Origin: Lutimaribacter saemankumensis
GTDB taxonomy: Bacteria; Pseudomonadota; Alphaproteobacteria; Rhodobacterales; Rhodobacteraceae
Direction of reading: 5' to 3'
NCBI RefSeq assembly: GCF_900100005.1
Contig: NZ_FNEB01000004.1
Location: forward strand, 186,001 to 250,000
Length of the DNA stretch: 64,000 bases
Part shown: piece after piece, positions 27,733 to 37,146 of the stretch
How the letters are laid out: each line of letters begins with the position of its first letter
Position numbering within the stretch: position 1 is the stretch's first letter
Made by a program: the position numbers and the translations under genes
The notes under the pieces: model-generated
Databases searched by the model: none
What the model saw: only the letters and a program-made list of their open reading frames with translations
What the model was told of the DNA's origin: nothing

Positions 27733-28013
27733 GGGCGCGCTCCTTTCGCTGAAAACCTTTGTGTCGGGATAGTTCAGCGGCGGAAAATCATCGGCCCGGG
27801 CTCCTGTTGCGCACTGCATTGCTACACTTTGCGGCGCAAGAGTGCAAATCGCCGGGCCCGCCGCCGCGGCGCCGCATACGCAAGAATACCGTGCAATCCC
27901 GGGAAATCCTGTTATGACCTGCCTGCAACGCGGCCTTTCGGGCCGTTTGGGTGGCCTTTTATGCTGCACTGCAGTATGGCGCGCCCTGCGAACGGAAAAA
28001 TCAGGGACAGAAC

Positions 28014-29642
28014 ATGCACCGCACCATCATGGCGAGCCTCGCCAACCGCCTAGCTTTGCCGGATCTCAGCCTCTTGCCGGATGAACGGCTGACGCCCGAC
28101 CGCCTGCGGATCGAGCTGTTGTCGGGCCTGACCGTGGCGCTGGCGCTGGTCCCCGAGGCGGTGGCCTTTGCGTTTGTCGCGGGCGTGCATCCCCTGGTGG
28201 GGCTTTACGCGGCCTTCCTTGTGGGATTGATCACCGCGCTGATCGGTGGCCGCCCGGGCATGATTTCGGGGGCCACAGGTGCAATGGCCGTGGTCATGGT
28301 GGCGCTGGTGGCCCAGCATGGGGTCGAGTACCTGTTTGCAACCGTTGTGCTTATGGGGCTGTTGCAAGTCTTCGCCGGTGTGATGCAATGGGGAAAGTTC
28401 ATCCGGCTGGTGCCGCATCCGGTGATGTTGGGCTTTGTCAACGGGCTGGCGATCGTGATCTTCCTTGCGCAGCTCAGCCAGTTCAAGGTTCCGGGATCGA
28501 TCGAGAATACCGGCCACGGCATGGGCGGAGGCGAGTGGCTTTCGGGTGGGCAGCTTTACACGATGCTTGGGCTTGTGGCGCTGACCATGGCGATCATCTG
28601 GGTGATGCCGCGGATCACGCGTTTCGTGCCCGCGCCGCTGGCCGGCATCGGGGTCGTGGCCGGGCTGGTGATCGCGCTGGGACTGGATGTGCCGCGCGTG
28701 GGCGACATGGCGTCGATCCAGGGCGGGTTGCCGCCGTTTCATATCCCCGCCGTGCCGCTGACCTGGGAAACGCTGCAGATCATCCTGCCTTACGCGATCA
28801 TCCTGGCGGCGATCGGGTTGATCGAGTCGCTGCTGACGCTGAACCTGGTGGGTGAGATCACCGGCAAGCGCGGTGGCGCGTCGCAGGAATGCATCGCCCA
28901 GGGCGTCGCCAACACCGTGACCGGCTTTTTCGGCGGCATGGGCGGTTGTGCGATGATCGGGCAGTCCATGATCAACGTGAAATCGGGCGGGCGCACCCGG
29001 GTGGCCGGGATCGCGGCGGCGCTGTTCCTGCTGGTCTTCATCCTGTTCGCGGCGCCGGTGATCGAGCTTATCCCGCTGGCGGCGCTGGTGGGCGTGATGT
29101 TCATGGTGGTGATCGGCACGTTCGCCTGGAACTCGCTGACGATCCTGCGCAAGGTGCCGCTGACCGATGCCTTCGTCATCCTGCTGGTGACCGTGGTCAC
29201 CGTGATGGAAGACCTGGCCGTCGCGGTGGTCGTGGGCGTGATCGTTTCGGCGCTGGCCTATGCCTGGAACAATGCCCGCCGCATTCACGCGAAAACATAC
29301 GACACGCCCGAGGGCGCGCGGGTCTATCAGGTGCAGGGGCCGCTGTTCTTCGGGTCGAGCGACGGGTTCGTCGAGATGTTCGACATCGAGCGCGACCCGG
29401 GGCTGGTGATCGTGGATTTCGCCGACAGCCGGGTGGTGGACCAGTCCGCGCTGCAGGCCATCGAGGCGGTGGCCGCCAAGTACGAGGCCGCCGGTAAACG
29501 CATCGAACTGCGCCACCTGAGCCGGGATTGCCACAAGCTGCTGAAAAAGGCGGGCCACCTGATGGTCGACAGCGACGACGACCCCGATTACGCGCTGGCG
29601 GTGGATTACAGCGTGCGCACCGGCATCCTGGGCGGACACTGA
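28014..29642 (+). CDS. SulP family anion permease with STAS domain
   Basis: 542 aa. About twelve membrane helices (residues 30-430) begin with LLSGLTVALALVPEAVAFAFVAG; GGMGGCAMIGQSMINVKSGG is the conserved SulP signature. A C-terminal STAS domain (about 440-540) follows. SulP members carry sulfate, bicarbonate or other anions; bicarbonate or sulfate is plausible in a marine bacterium. ATG 28014 has AGGGA upstream; the earlier Met of the open frame lacks a site. Divergent from the CatB-like gene with 281 nt between. Confidence 0.92.
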   Translation: MHRTIMASLANRLALPDLSLLPDERLTPDRLRIELLSGLTVALALVPEAVAFAFVAGVHPLVGLYAAFLVGLITALIGGRPGMISGATGAMAVVMVALVAQHGVEYLFATVVLMGLLQVFAGVMQWGKFIRLVPHPVMLGFVNGLAIVIFLAQLSQFKVPGSIENTGHGMGGGEWLSGGQLYTMLGLVALTMAIIWVMPRITRFVPAPLAGIGVVAGLVIALGLDVPRVGDMASIQGGLPPFHIPAVPLTWETLQIILPYAIILAAIGLIESLLTLNLVGEITGKRGGASQECIAQGVANTVTGFFGGMGGCAMIGQSMINVKSGGRTRVAGIAAALFLLVFILFAAPVIELIPLAALVGVMFMVVIGTFAWNSLTILRKVPLTDAFVILLVTVVTVMEDLAVAVVVGVIVSALAYAWNNARRIHAKTYDTPEGARVYQVQGPLFFGSSDGFVEMFDIERDPGLVIVDFADSRVVDQSALQAIEAVAAKYEAAGKRIELRHLSRDCHKLLKKAGHLMVDSDDDPDYALAVDYSVRTGILGGH

Positions 29643-29653
29643 CGCTGCGGTTT

Positions 29654-29730
29654 CGGATCGGCTGTGCCGATCCGACCGGCCGGGGGGCGTTGCCCCCCGG
29701 ACCCCCCAGGATATTTGCGGAAAGAGAAAA
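29654..29730. repeat. Double-hairpin element with a TATTTG tail, copy 2
   Basis: Two perfect 9-bp hairpins (29654-29674 and 29680-29700, 3-nt loops) are followed by ACCCCCCAGGATATTTGCGG and an A/G-rich end. The stem sequences differ from copy 1 at 22.4 kb but the design and the tail match. It lies between convergent sulP and the flavin reductase gene. Confidence 0.6.
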
Positions 29731-29749
29731 CGGGCGGGCGCGCCCCTTG

Positions 29750-30355
29750 TCAGTCGTCGGGGCGGGCGAGACTGAAGAGATCGGTGATCATCGAATAATC
29801 GCGATACCCGAGCCGTGTCAGGGGCTGGTAGCTGGTGATGTCGAAAACCCCGTCCTTCAGGCAATCGTCGCGCATGTAGATGCCCGTGACCTCGCCCAGT
29901 ACGAGGTAGTTCGCCTCGCCGCGCAGTTTCACGACATCGACCAGCGTGCATTCCAGCGCCGCGGGGACGCCATCGACGCGGGCGCAGGGGATGGTTTCGC
30001 ATTCGACCCGTGTCAGCCCGGCATGATCGAACTCGGACACGTCTGCGGGGATTGTCGCGCTCGAGGCGTTCATCGCGTCGCGCATCGCGTATTCCACGAT
30101 GTTGACGCAGAACACGCCGCTTTCGCGGATGTTGCTGACGCTGTCCTTGGTGCCCTCGCGGTCGGATTTGGTTCCGGTCGAGGAAAACATGACCTGCGGC
30201 GGCACATAGGCGGTGGCGTTGAAGAAGGAATAGGGCGCGAGATTGTCGATCCCATCCTTGCCTCGGGTCGAAATCCAGCCGATCGGGCGGGGCGTTACGA
30301 TGGCATTGAACGGGTTGTGTGGCAGGCCATGGCCATTTTTCGGTTCGTAAAACAT
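29750..30355 (-). CDS. Flavin reductase-like FMN-binding protein
   Basis: 201 aa. The flavin-reductase-like split beta-barrel is indicated by NPFNAIVTPRPIGWISTRG, NLAPYSFFNATAYVPPQVMF and GEVTGIYMRDD. Such proteins bind FMN and either reduce it for a partner monooxygenase or act on their own. The start at ATG 30355 (AGGATAGGA upstream) is far inside a longer open frame. No monooxygenase partner is adjacent, although a P450 gene lies 1.4 kb away. Confidence 0.87.
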   Translation of the reverse strand: MFYEPKNGHGLPHNPFNAIVTPRPIGWISTRGKDGIDNLAPYSFFNATAYVPPQVMFSSTGTKSDREGTKDSVSNIRESGVFCVNIVEYAMRDAMNASSATIPADVSEFDHAGLTRVECETIPCARVDGVPAALECTLVDVVKLRGEANYLVLGEVTGIYMRDDCLKDGVFDITSYQPLTRLGYRDYSMITDLFSLARPDD

Positions 30356-30435
30356 GCTTGTCCTATCCTGTCGCGTTTGTGCCAGACCTAGCGCCATGCT
30401 AGGGGGCTTTCCAGCGGAATCAGGGGGTTGGCCCG

Positions 30436-30921
30436 GTGTTTGAACTGGCGCAGGAACGCGACAGCGATTGGTGGGAGGTCGAGGCGCTTTACGACCTGTG
30501 CTTTGCGCCGGGACGCGAGGCCTTGTCGAGCTATCGTTTGCGCGACGGCGTGCCGCCGGTTTCCGAGCTGTCACTCGTGGCGCGGGACGCCGATGGCATC
30601 CTTGCCGGGGCGATCCGGTTCTGGCCAGTTCTGGTGGGCGGGCGAAAGGCCCTGCTGCTTGGCCCCGTCGCGGTTCACCCGACACGCCAGGGTGAGGGGC
30701 TGGGCGGGCTGCTCATCCGCGACAGCCTGGCGCGCGCCGTGGCGCTGCGGTGGGAACGGGTGATGCTGGTGGGTGATGCGCCCTATTATGCGCGTTTCGG
30801 GTTTTTCCGGCTCGACGGGGTCGAGATGCCGCCGCCGACGAACCCCGAAAGGGTTCTGGGCCGCGCTTTGGTGCCAGGCGCCTGGGATGGCGTGAAAGGC
30901 AAGGTAAGCCGTGCGACTTGA
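30436..30921 (+). CDS. GNAT N-acetyltransferase (YhbS-like)
   Basis: 161 aa from a GTG start at 30436. The acetyl-CoA loop is LGPVAVHPTRQGEGLGGLLIRDSL, followed by VMLVGDAPYYARFGFFRLDG, a pattern typical of the YhbS group. Substrate unknown. It precedes the EcsC gene on the same strand by 47 nt. Confidence 0.85.
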   Translation: MFELAQERDSDWWEVEALYDLCFAPGREALSSYRLRDGVPPVSELSLVARDADGILAGAIRFWPVLVGGRKALLLGPVAVHPTRQGEGLGGLLIRDSLARAVALRWERVMLVGDAPYYARFGFFRLDGVEMPPPTNPERVLGRALVPGAWDGVKGKVSRAT

Positions 30922-30968
30922 ACCGGGACGTGCCCTTCCCAATCTATGAAAGGCGGGAAGGAGCGCCC

Positions 30969-31736
30969 ATGGACATAGAAATCGCCGATCCGACACCTGT
31001 TGACCTCGAGGCTGAAATGACTGCGTTGGCGCGCCGCTACCGGGCTGCGGGCGGCGTGGGCATTCAGGTTCTGAACCTGATCGGGGGACGTGCCGAGGGG
31101 CTGCTCGACCGGCTGCCGAAACCGGCGCGCGACAACCTGGACGGTGCGACCGAAGAGGCGCTCAGGCTGGCGATGCGGGCGGCGCAATCTTCGCGTGGGG
31201 TGGTCGGGGATCAGCCCGGCTGGCTGAATACAGCGCTGACAACGGCGATGGGGGCCGCCGGCGGCTTTGGCGGCTTGCCATCCGCTCTGGCGGAATTGCC
31301 TGTCACCACAACCGTGCTGCTGCGTGCGATACAGGGGGCCGCGGCCGAACACGGGTTCGACCCGGCGGCGGAAAACGTGCAGTTCGACTGCATCCGCGTG
31401 CTGGCAAGCGCCGGCCCGCTGGAAGAGGATGACGGCAGCGACCTGGCGTTCATCGGCACACGGCTGACGCTGACAGGGCCGACGCTGAACGCGCTGATCG
31501 CCCGCGTGGCGCCGCGTCTGGCTACGGTTCTTGGGCAGAAACTTGCGGCGCAGACCGTGCCCGTCCTGGGGGCCGTGGCGGGTGCGGCCACGAACTATGC
31601 CTATACCAGCTACTACCAGGAAATGGCGCATGTGCATTTTCGTCTGCGCCGCCTCGCCATCGAGGCCGACACGGCGCATGCCGATCTGCTGGACGATTTG
31701 CGGCGGCGTGTCGCCCCGAAAATCAGCCGGATGTAG
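30969..31736 (+). CDS. EcsC family protein
   Basis: 255 aa. The family is recognised by GGVGIQVLNLIGGRAEGLLDRLP near the start, the Gly/Ala-rich hydrophobic region MGAAGGFGGLPSALAELPVT and the C-terminal basic tail. EcsC proteins are poorly understood and in Bacillus are encoded with the EcsAB transporter. GGAAGGAG before ATG 30969. No transporter is adjacent here. Confidence 0.8.
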   Translation: MDIEIADPTPVDLEAEMTALARRYRAAGGVGIQVLNLIGGRAEGLLDRLPKPARDNLDGATEEALRLAMRAAQSSRGVVGDQPGWLNTALTTAMGAAGGFGGLPSALAELPVTTTVLLRAIQGAAAEHGFDPAAENVQFDCIRVLASAGPLEEDDGSDLAFIGTRLTLTGPTLNALIARVAPRLATVLGQKLAAQTVPVLGAVAGAATNYAYTSYYQEMAHVHFRLRRLAIEADTAHADLLDDLRRRVAPKISRM

Positions 31737-31796
31737 ACCGCGGGCTATTGCCTGCACTGCGAACGGGCCGCAAACTCCGCCACAGGAGGAGCCCGC

Positions 31797-32957
31797 ATGT
31801 CGAACGCACCCGTCCACGAGATCGACCCGAAAGCATTCTGGCGCGATCCCTATCCCGATCTCGCAAGGATGCGGGCCGAGGCGCCGATTGCCTATGTCCC
31901 GCAACTGGGCGCGACGCTGATAACGCGGCGCGACGACATCTTCGTCAACGAAAAGAAGATCGAGGTGTTTTCCTCGCATCAGCCCGAGGGTTTGATGACG
32001 ATCCTCATGGGCGAAAACATGATGCGCAAGGATGGCGCGCCCCACGTGGCAGAACGGCGCGCGATCTTTCCGACCGTGTCGCCAAAGACGGTCAAGCAGG
32101 TGTGGAAGGACCAGTTCGCCGCGGGCGCGGCGCGGGCGCTTGACCGGTTGCATGGCCGCGATACCGCCGATCTGGTCAAGGACTATGCGATGGAGGTCAG
32201 CGCGGAGGCGCTGAAATCCATGACCGGGCTGATCAACATGGACTGGCGCGAAATGGACCGGGTCAGCCAGGGCATGATCGACGGCTGCGCGAACTATGCC
32301 GGCGATCCCGCGATCGAGGCGCATTGCCACGATTGCACCGCGTCCATCGACCGTCATATCACCGAGCGGCTGCCTGAATTGCGCAAGGCCCCCGACCAGT
32401 CGCTGATTTCCGTGCAGATCGAGGCCGGTTTGCCCGAGGCACAGATGCGCGCCAACGTGAAGCTGGCGATTTCGGGCGGGCAGAACGAACCGCGCGATGC
32501 CATCGCGGGCGCAGCCTGGGCGATGCTGGCCCATCCCGAATGGCTGGAGGCGGTGCGGGCGGGCGACGTCAGCTGGCTGCAGGTGTTCGAGGAATACGCC
32601 CGCTGGATCAGTCCGATCGGCATGTCACCCCGCAGGATTGCGCAGCGTCACGAGGTGGGTGGCGTCACGCTCGAGCCCGAGGACCGTTTGTTTTTCATGT
32701 TCGGATCGGGCAACCGCGACGAAAGCGTCTTCGCCCGCCCCGATGTGTTCGATCCGACCCAGGATATTTCCGCCGCGATATCGTTCGGGGCGGGGCCGCA
32801 TTTCTGCGCCGGGGCCTGGGCCTCGCGCTGCCTGATCGCCGAGGTGGCGCTGCCGATGCTGTTCGAGCGGTTCCCCAAGATCGCGCTGGCGGACGAGGCG
32901 CCGTTTGGTGGGTGGGCCTTTAGAGGGCCTTTGAATGTGCCGGTGCGGCTGAACTGA
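31797..32957 (+). CDS. Cytochrome P450 with an unusual I helix
   Basis: 386 aa, soluble class-I size. Heme ligand Cys337 lies in SFGAGPHFCAGAWASR, and the ExxR motif is Glu266-Tyr-Ala-Arg269. In the I helix (about 223-240) the usual acid-alcohol pair is replaced: the sequence reads SGGQNEPRDAIAG, without the conserved Thr that assists oxygen activation. That hints at an atypical reaction or at substrate-assisted proton delivery. No ferredoxin or ferredoxin reductase gene is nearby. AGGAGG precedes ATG 31797. Confidence 0.9.
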   Translation: MSNAPVHEIDPKAFWRDPYPDLARMRAEAPIAYVPQLGATLITRRDDIFVNEKKIEVFSSHQPEGLMTILMGENMMRKDGAPHVAERRAIFPTVSPKTVKQVWKDQFAAGAARALDRLHGRDTADLVKDYAMEVSAEALKSMTGLINMDWREMDRVSQGMIDGCANYAGDPAIEAHCHDCTASIDRHITERLPELRKAPDQSLISVQIEAGLPEAQMRANVKLAISGGQNEPRDAIAGAAWAMLAHPEWLEAVRAGDVSWLQVFEEYARWISPIGMSPRRIAQRHEVGGVTLEPEDRLFFMFGSGNRDESVFARPDVFDPTQDISAAISFGAGPHFCAGAWASRCLIAEVALPMLFERFPKIALADEAPFGGWAFRGPLNVPVRLN

Positions 32958-32965
32958 ACAGGGGG

Positions 32966-35209
32966 TCAGGCGCCGTTGCGCAGGAACTCCATCACGGCAG
33001 GACGTACCGACATTTCGCCGCGGTCGCGCGCGCCATGGATCACGGCGCGCAGTTCATCGAGGTTGGTACGCCGCAGCACGTTCTTGACCGGTCCGATCGA
33101 AGCCGGACGCATCGACAGCGTGGGAATACCGATGGCGGCAAGGCAGGCTGCTTCGATCGGGCGGCCCGCGTCCTCTCCGCAGAAGCTGAGCGCGGTGTTC
33201 GATGCCTCGCAGCGCGCCACGATCTGTTCGAGAAAAGTCAGGAAAGACACGTTGAGCGTGTCATAGCGTCGGCGCACACGTTCGTTTTCGCGGTCGGCGG
33301 CAAAGAAGAACTGCTTCAGGTCGTTTCCGCCAATCGACAGGAAATCGACCATTTCAAAGAACTTGTCCGGCGCGAAGGCGAGGCTGGGGGTTTCCAGCAT
33401 CGCACCCACTTCGATCTTTTGCGGGATGACGTGCCCAAGGATCTTTTCACGCGCAAGCGCCTTGTCCATCTCGGCGCGGGCGGCGGTGAATTCTTCGTAC
33501 TGCGCCACAAACGGGAACATCACCGTCAGCGGCCGGCCGGCTGCGGCGCGCAACAGCGCCTGGAGCTGCATCCGAAGCACGCCGGGTTTGTCGAGGCCCA
33601 CCCTGATTGCCCGCCAGCCAAGCGCGGGGTTCGGTTCGTCGTTGGGCTTCATGTAGGGCAGGACTTTGTCCGACCCAATGTCGAGCGTGCGGAACACCAC
33701 GCGCTTGCCATGCGCGGCGTCCAGAACGCGCGAATAGAGCGCGGCCAGCTCGTGGCGCTTGGGCATCTGGTTGCGCACGAGGAATTGCAGTTCGGTCCGA
33801 AACAGGCCGACACCTTCGGCGCCCGACCCGTCGAGGCTGGGCAGATCGGCCATCAGGCCCGCGTTCATGTGCAGCCCGATCGTCTTGCCGTCCAGCGTGG
33901 TGGCGGGCTTGTCGCGGATCGAGGCATAACGTTCCAGCGCCTGGGCCTGCATCGCGATCTTGTCGCGGAACGCCGACACAACGGTTTCGTCAGGCCGCAG
34001 ATGCACGATGCCCTGATCGCCATCCACCATGATGTGATCGCCGTTCAGCGCCTCGGTCGTGATCCGTTCTGCGTGGATGACCAGCGGGATCGCGAGCGCG
34101 CGCGCGACGATCGCGGCATGGCTGCCGACCGAGCCTTCCTCGAGCACGATACCTTTCAGGCTGCGCCCGTAATCCAGCAGTTCCGCAGGTCCGATATTGC
34201 GGGCGATCAGGATCGGGTCGGGGGGCATTTCCGCGCCGGTTTCGTTGCCCTGGCCGGTCAGGATGCGCAGCAGGCGGTTCGACAGGTCGTCGAGGTCGTG
34301 CAGGCGGCCGCGCAGATAGGGGTCGCTGACCTGACTCATGCGGGCGCGGGCGGCGGATTGTTCCTTTTCGACGGCGGCCTCGGCCGACAGGCCGCGGGCG
34401 ATGTCCTCTTCCATGCGGCGCATCCAGCCCTTGGAATTGGCGAACATCCGGTAGGCTTCCAGAACCTCCATCTGTTCCTTGTCGCCGGTGGCCGCACCTT
34501 CGAGCATCTGGTCCACGCGCACACGCAGGTGATCGACCGCTTCGTGCAGGCGGGTCAGTTCCTTGTGCGGGTCTTCGGCGACCGGATTGGTGATGACCAC
34601 GCGCGGTTCATGCAGCCAGACATGGCCCTGTGCCGCGCCTTCCTGGCCGGTCGTGCCGCGGAACATGACGGGCTGCTGGTGGCGCGCCTTCAGTGCCGCG
34701 CCTTCGCCGACGAAGGCGCCAAGCTCGGTCATTTCGGCCAGCACCATCGCCACCACTTCGAGCGCGTAGACCTCGTCCGATGAAAACTGCCGCGCCTCCT
34801 TGGACTGCACGACGAGCACGCCCAGTTTCTCGCCCAGCCGCTGCACCGGGATGCCCAGGAACGAGGAATAGATTTCCTCGCCCGTTTCGGGCATGTAGCG
34901 AAATCCCTTTTCCTTGGGGGCATCGGCCGAGTTTACGATCTTGCCGGTGCGCGCAACGCGGCCCACGAGGCCCTCGCCCAGGCGCATGCGGGTTTCGTGC
35001 ACGGCCTCGGGGTTCAGGCCCTCGGTGGCGCACAGTTCCAGCGTTTCCTCGTCCCGGAACAGGTAGACCGAGCACACCTCGGTGCCCATCGAGTCGGCGA
35101 TCAGATGGGTGATCTTGTCCAGCCGCGCCTGACCCGCGGCCTCTTCGGCCATGGTGTCGCGCAGCCGGCGCAGCAGCTTGCGGCTTTCGCTTTCGGTCGT
35201 TTCAGGCAT
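32966..35209 (-). CDS. ptsP: PTS-Ntr enzyme I (phosphoenolpyruvate-protein phosphotransferase PtsP)
   Basis: 747 aa. An N-terminal GAF domain (about 25-160) is followed by the enzyme-I phospho-His domain (GSVGSHAAIVARALAIP holds the His) and the PEP-binding barrel with GSDKVLPYMKPNDEPNPALG, SIGGNDLKQFF and the catalytic Cys in ALSFCGEDAG. It starts the nitrogen phosphotransfer chain to NPr and EIIA-Ntr. ATG 35209 is preferred over an upstream TTG at 35230. It follows lysC, a gene order conserved in alphaproteobacteria. Confidence 0.95.
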   Translation of the reverse strand: MPETTESESRKLLRRLRDTMAEEAAGQARLDKITHLIADSMGTEVCSVYLFRDEETLELCATEGLNPEAVHETRMRLGEGLVGRVARTGKIVNSADAPKEKGFRYMPETGEEIYSSFLGIPVQRLGEKLGVLVVQSKEARQFSSDEVYALEVVAMVLAEMTELGAFVGEGAALKARHQQPVMFRGTTGQEGAAQGHVWLHEPRVVITNPVAEDPHKELTRLHEAVDHLRVRVDQMLEGAATGDKEQMEVLEAYRMFANSKGWMRRMEEDIARGLSAEAAVEKEQSAARARMSQVSDPYLRGRLHDLDDLSNRLLRILTGQGNETGAEMPPDPILIARNIGPAELLDYGRSLKGIVLEEGSVGSHAAIVARALAIPLVIHAERITTEALNGDHIMVDGDQGIVHLRPDETVVSAFRDKIAMQAQALERYASIRDKPATTLDGKTIGLHMNAGLMADLPSLDGSGAEGVGLFRTELQFLVRNQMPKRHELAALYSRVLDAAHGKRVVFRTLDIGSDKVLPYMKPNDEPNPALGWRAIRVGLDKPGVLRMQLQALLRAAAGRPLTVMFPFVAQYEEFTAARAEMDKALAREKILGHVIPQKIEVGAMLETPSLAFAPDKFFEMVDFLSIGGNDLKQFFFAADRENERVRRRYDTLNVSFLTFLEQIVARCEASNTALSFCGEDAGRPIEAACLAAIGIPTLSMRPASIGPVKNVLRRTNLDELRAVIHGARDRGEMSVRPAVMEFLRNGA

Positions 35210-35370
35210 GAGTTCTGCCGCTGTCCCCAAGATGGTGCGCCGTTATCCCGGCCCGACAGTTAGATCACAACGCGGGCCGGATTTGAACGGATTTCTTGTA
35301 GGTTGCGGTGGCAAGCCAAAGCGCCGATGCCCTTCATGCGTGCGATTTGGGCAGGGCGAGGGCCGTGGGC

Positions 35371-36609
35371 TCAGGCCGCCTTTTCCAGCTCGAACGCATC
35401 ATGGAGCGCCTGCACGGCCAATTCCATGTATTTGCGGTCGATCAGAACCGAGATCTTGATTTCCGAGGTCGCGATGACCTTGATGTTGATCCCTTCGTCG
35501 CTGAGCGTCTTGAACATCTTGGCGGCGACACCCGACTGGCTGCGCATGCCGATGCCGACGGCCGACACCTTGGCCACGTCGGTATCGGCGATCAGGTCGT
35601 GGAAATTGATGTGACCGGCAGTTTTCGCGTCGTTCAGCGCCTTTTCGGCGCGCTTCACCTGGTCCACCGGGCAGGAAAAGGTCATGTCGGTGCGACCTTC
35701 CTCGGCGATGTTCTGGATGATCATGTCGACATTGACGCCGGATTCGGCCAGCGGGCCAAAGATGGCGGCGGCGATGCCGGGACGGTCGGCGACGCTGACC
35801 AGTGTCATCTTGGCCTCGTCGCGGCTGTAGGCGATGCCCGAAACGGGACGGTTTTCCATGACTTCCTCCTCATCGCAGACGAGCGTGCCCGCATCGTCGG
35901 ATTGTTCCTCGAAACTGGACAGGACGCGCAGCTTGACCTTGTAGCGCATGGCCAGCTCGACCGAGCGGGTCTGCAGCACCTTGGCGCCGAGGCTGGCAAG
36001 CTCCAGCATTTCCTCGAACGCGATCTTGTCAAGCTTGCGCGCCTTCGACGCGATGCGGGGGTCGGTCGTGTAGACGCCATCCACATCGGTGTAGATATCG
36101 CAGCGTTCCGCGCCGAAAGCCGCGGCAAAGGCCACGGCCGTCGTGTCGCTGCCGCCCCGGCCCAGCGTGGTGATGCGGCCTTCGGGGCTGACGCCCTGGA
36201 AGCCGGCGACCACGGCCACGCGCATGCCTTCGCCGAACTTCGCCATGATGTTGTCGGTCGGGATATCCTCGATCCGGGCCGAGGAATGGGCGCTGTTGGT
36301 TTTCACCGGCACCTGCCAGCCCTGCCAGCTGCGCGCGGGCACGTCCATTTCCTGCAACGTCAGCGCCATCAGGCCCGCGGTGACGTTTTCGCCCGAGCTG
36401 ACGATGGCGTCGTATTCGCGCGCATCGTACAGCGGCGATGTCTCGTTCACGAAGCCCACCAGCTTGTTGGTTTCCCCCGCCATGGCCGAGACGATGACGA
36501 TCACGTCATAGCCCTTGGATACCTCGACGCCGACGCGTTTGGCGGCGCGCCTGATCCGGTCCAGCGTGGCGACCGAGGTGCCGCCGAATTTCATCACGAG
36601 AATGGGCAT
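35371..36609 (-). CDS. lysC: Aspartate kinase
   Basis: 412 aa, standard length. The kinase domain begins with VMKFGGTSVATLDRI and has GFQGVSPEGRITTLGRGGSDTTAVAFAAAF split over the active site; two ACT domains (about 265-410) mediate feedback control by lysine or threonine. First step of the aspartate-derived amino acids; it works upstream of thrC found at 18.2 kb. It lies 161 nt upstream of ptsP. Confidence 0.96.
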   Translation of the reverse strand: MPILVMKFGGTSVATLDRIRRAAKRVGVEVSKGYDVIVIVSAMAGETNKLVGFVNETSPLYDAREYDAIVSSGENVTAGLMALTLQEMDVPARSWQGWQVPVKTNSAHSSARIEDIPTDNIMAKFGEGMRVAVVAGFQGVSPEGRITTLGRGGSDTTAVAFAAAFGAERCDIYTDVDGVYTTDPRIASKARKLDKIAFEEMLELASLGAKVLQTRSVELAMRYKVKLRVLSSFEEQSDDAGTLVCDEEEVMENRPVSGIAYSRDEAKMTLVSVADRPGIAAAIFGPLAESGVNVDMIIQNIAEEGRTDMTFSCPVDQVKRAEKALNDAKTAGHINFHDLIADTDVAKVSAVGIGMRSQSGVAAKMFKTLSDEGINIKVIATSEIKISVLIDRKYMELAVQALHDAFELEKAA

Positions 36610-36693
36610 GGGATTCCCCGACGTTCAAGTTTCGCGGGGTTTAGGCGCAGTTGCGCGAAAGGGCAAGATATCAATGATGCGGGGGCTGTCCGC

Positions 36694-37146
36694 TCAGCCG
36701 CGGTAATCGGCCGCGCGCAAGGTGCCCGAATGCGCCATGGTTTCGGCCCCGTCGACGATGTCGGTGTTTTGTGCCGCCTGGGTGATCCAGCCTTCTGTCG
36801 TCCTTTGCGCAACGAAGGTCAGGATGGTGCGGCGCGGCCCTGCAGCGCCACCATCGGGCAGGCGCTGGCCCGTCAGCGTAAAGCGGCACTGCACGATGGC
36901 CACATCATCGCCCAGGTGCTTGACGCGGATCGTGCCCGGCGTCAGCAGGGTTTCCGCGAAAAAGCTCTGCAATGCGTAATCATGGGCCTTTTCGATCGCG
37001 GCGCGGTCATGCCACCACAGGCCGACCACGTTCACGAACTCGGCCTTTTCCGCGAAGAGCGCGGCAAGTGCTGCCGCGTCCCGCGCCATCCATGCGGCGG
37101 CAAAGGCGCCGGGGATGTCGCCCGGTTCTGCGGGCAGCGCGGTCAA
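36694..37146 (-). CDS. SnoaL-like (SgcJ/EcaC type) protein
   Basis: 150 aa from a TTG start at 37146 that overlaps the TGA of the SDR gene (TTGA); no ATG or GTG is available between that stop and the conserved core. GAFAAAWMARDAAALAALFAEKAEFVNVVG and the later FTLTGQ and AAQNTDI segments fit the cone-shaped NTF2-like fold. Function unknown; translational coupling to the SDR gene suggests a joint role. Confidence 0.8.
   Translation of the reverse strand: MTALPAEPGDIPGAFAAAWMARDAAALAALFAEKAEFVNVVGLWWHDRAAIEKAHDYALQSFFAETLLTPGTIRVKHLGDDVAIVQCRFTLTGQRLPDGGAAGPRRTILTFVAQRTTEGWITQAAQNTDIVDGAETMAHSGTLRAADYRG

Noticed and set aside
28050-30002. 650-codon frame opposite sulP
   Set aside because: His/Arg/Gln-rich translation typical of an antisense GC-rich frame; sulP is clear on the plus strand.
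35344-35351. Octamer CCCAAATC upstream of ptsP as a member of the flp regulon
   Set aside because: A single octamer is expected about twice by chance in this window, and the extended context seen before flp copies A and B is missing.
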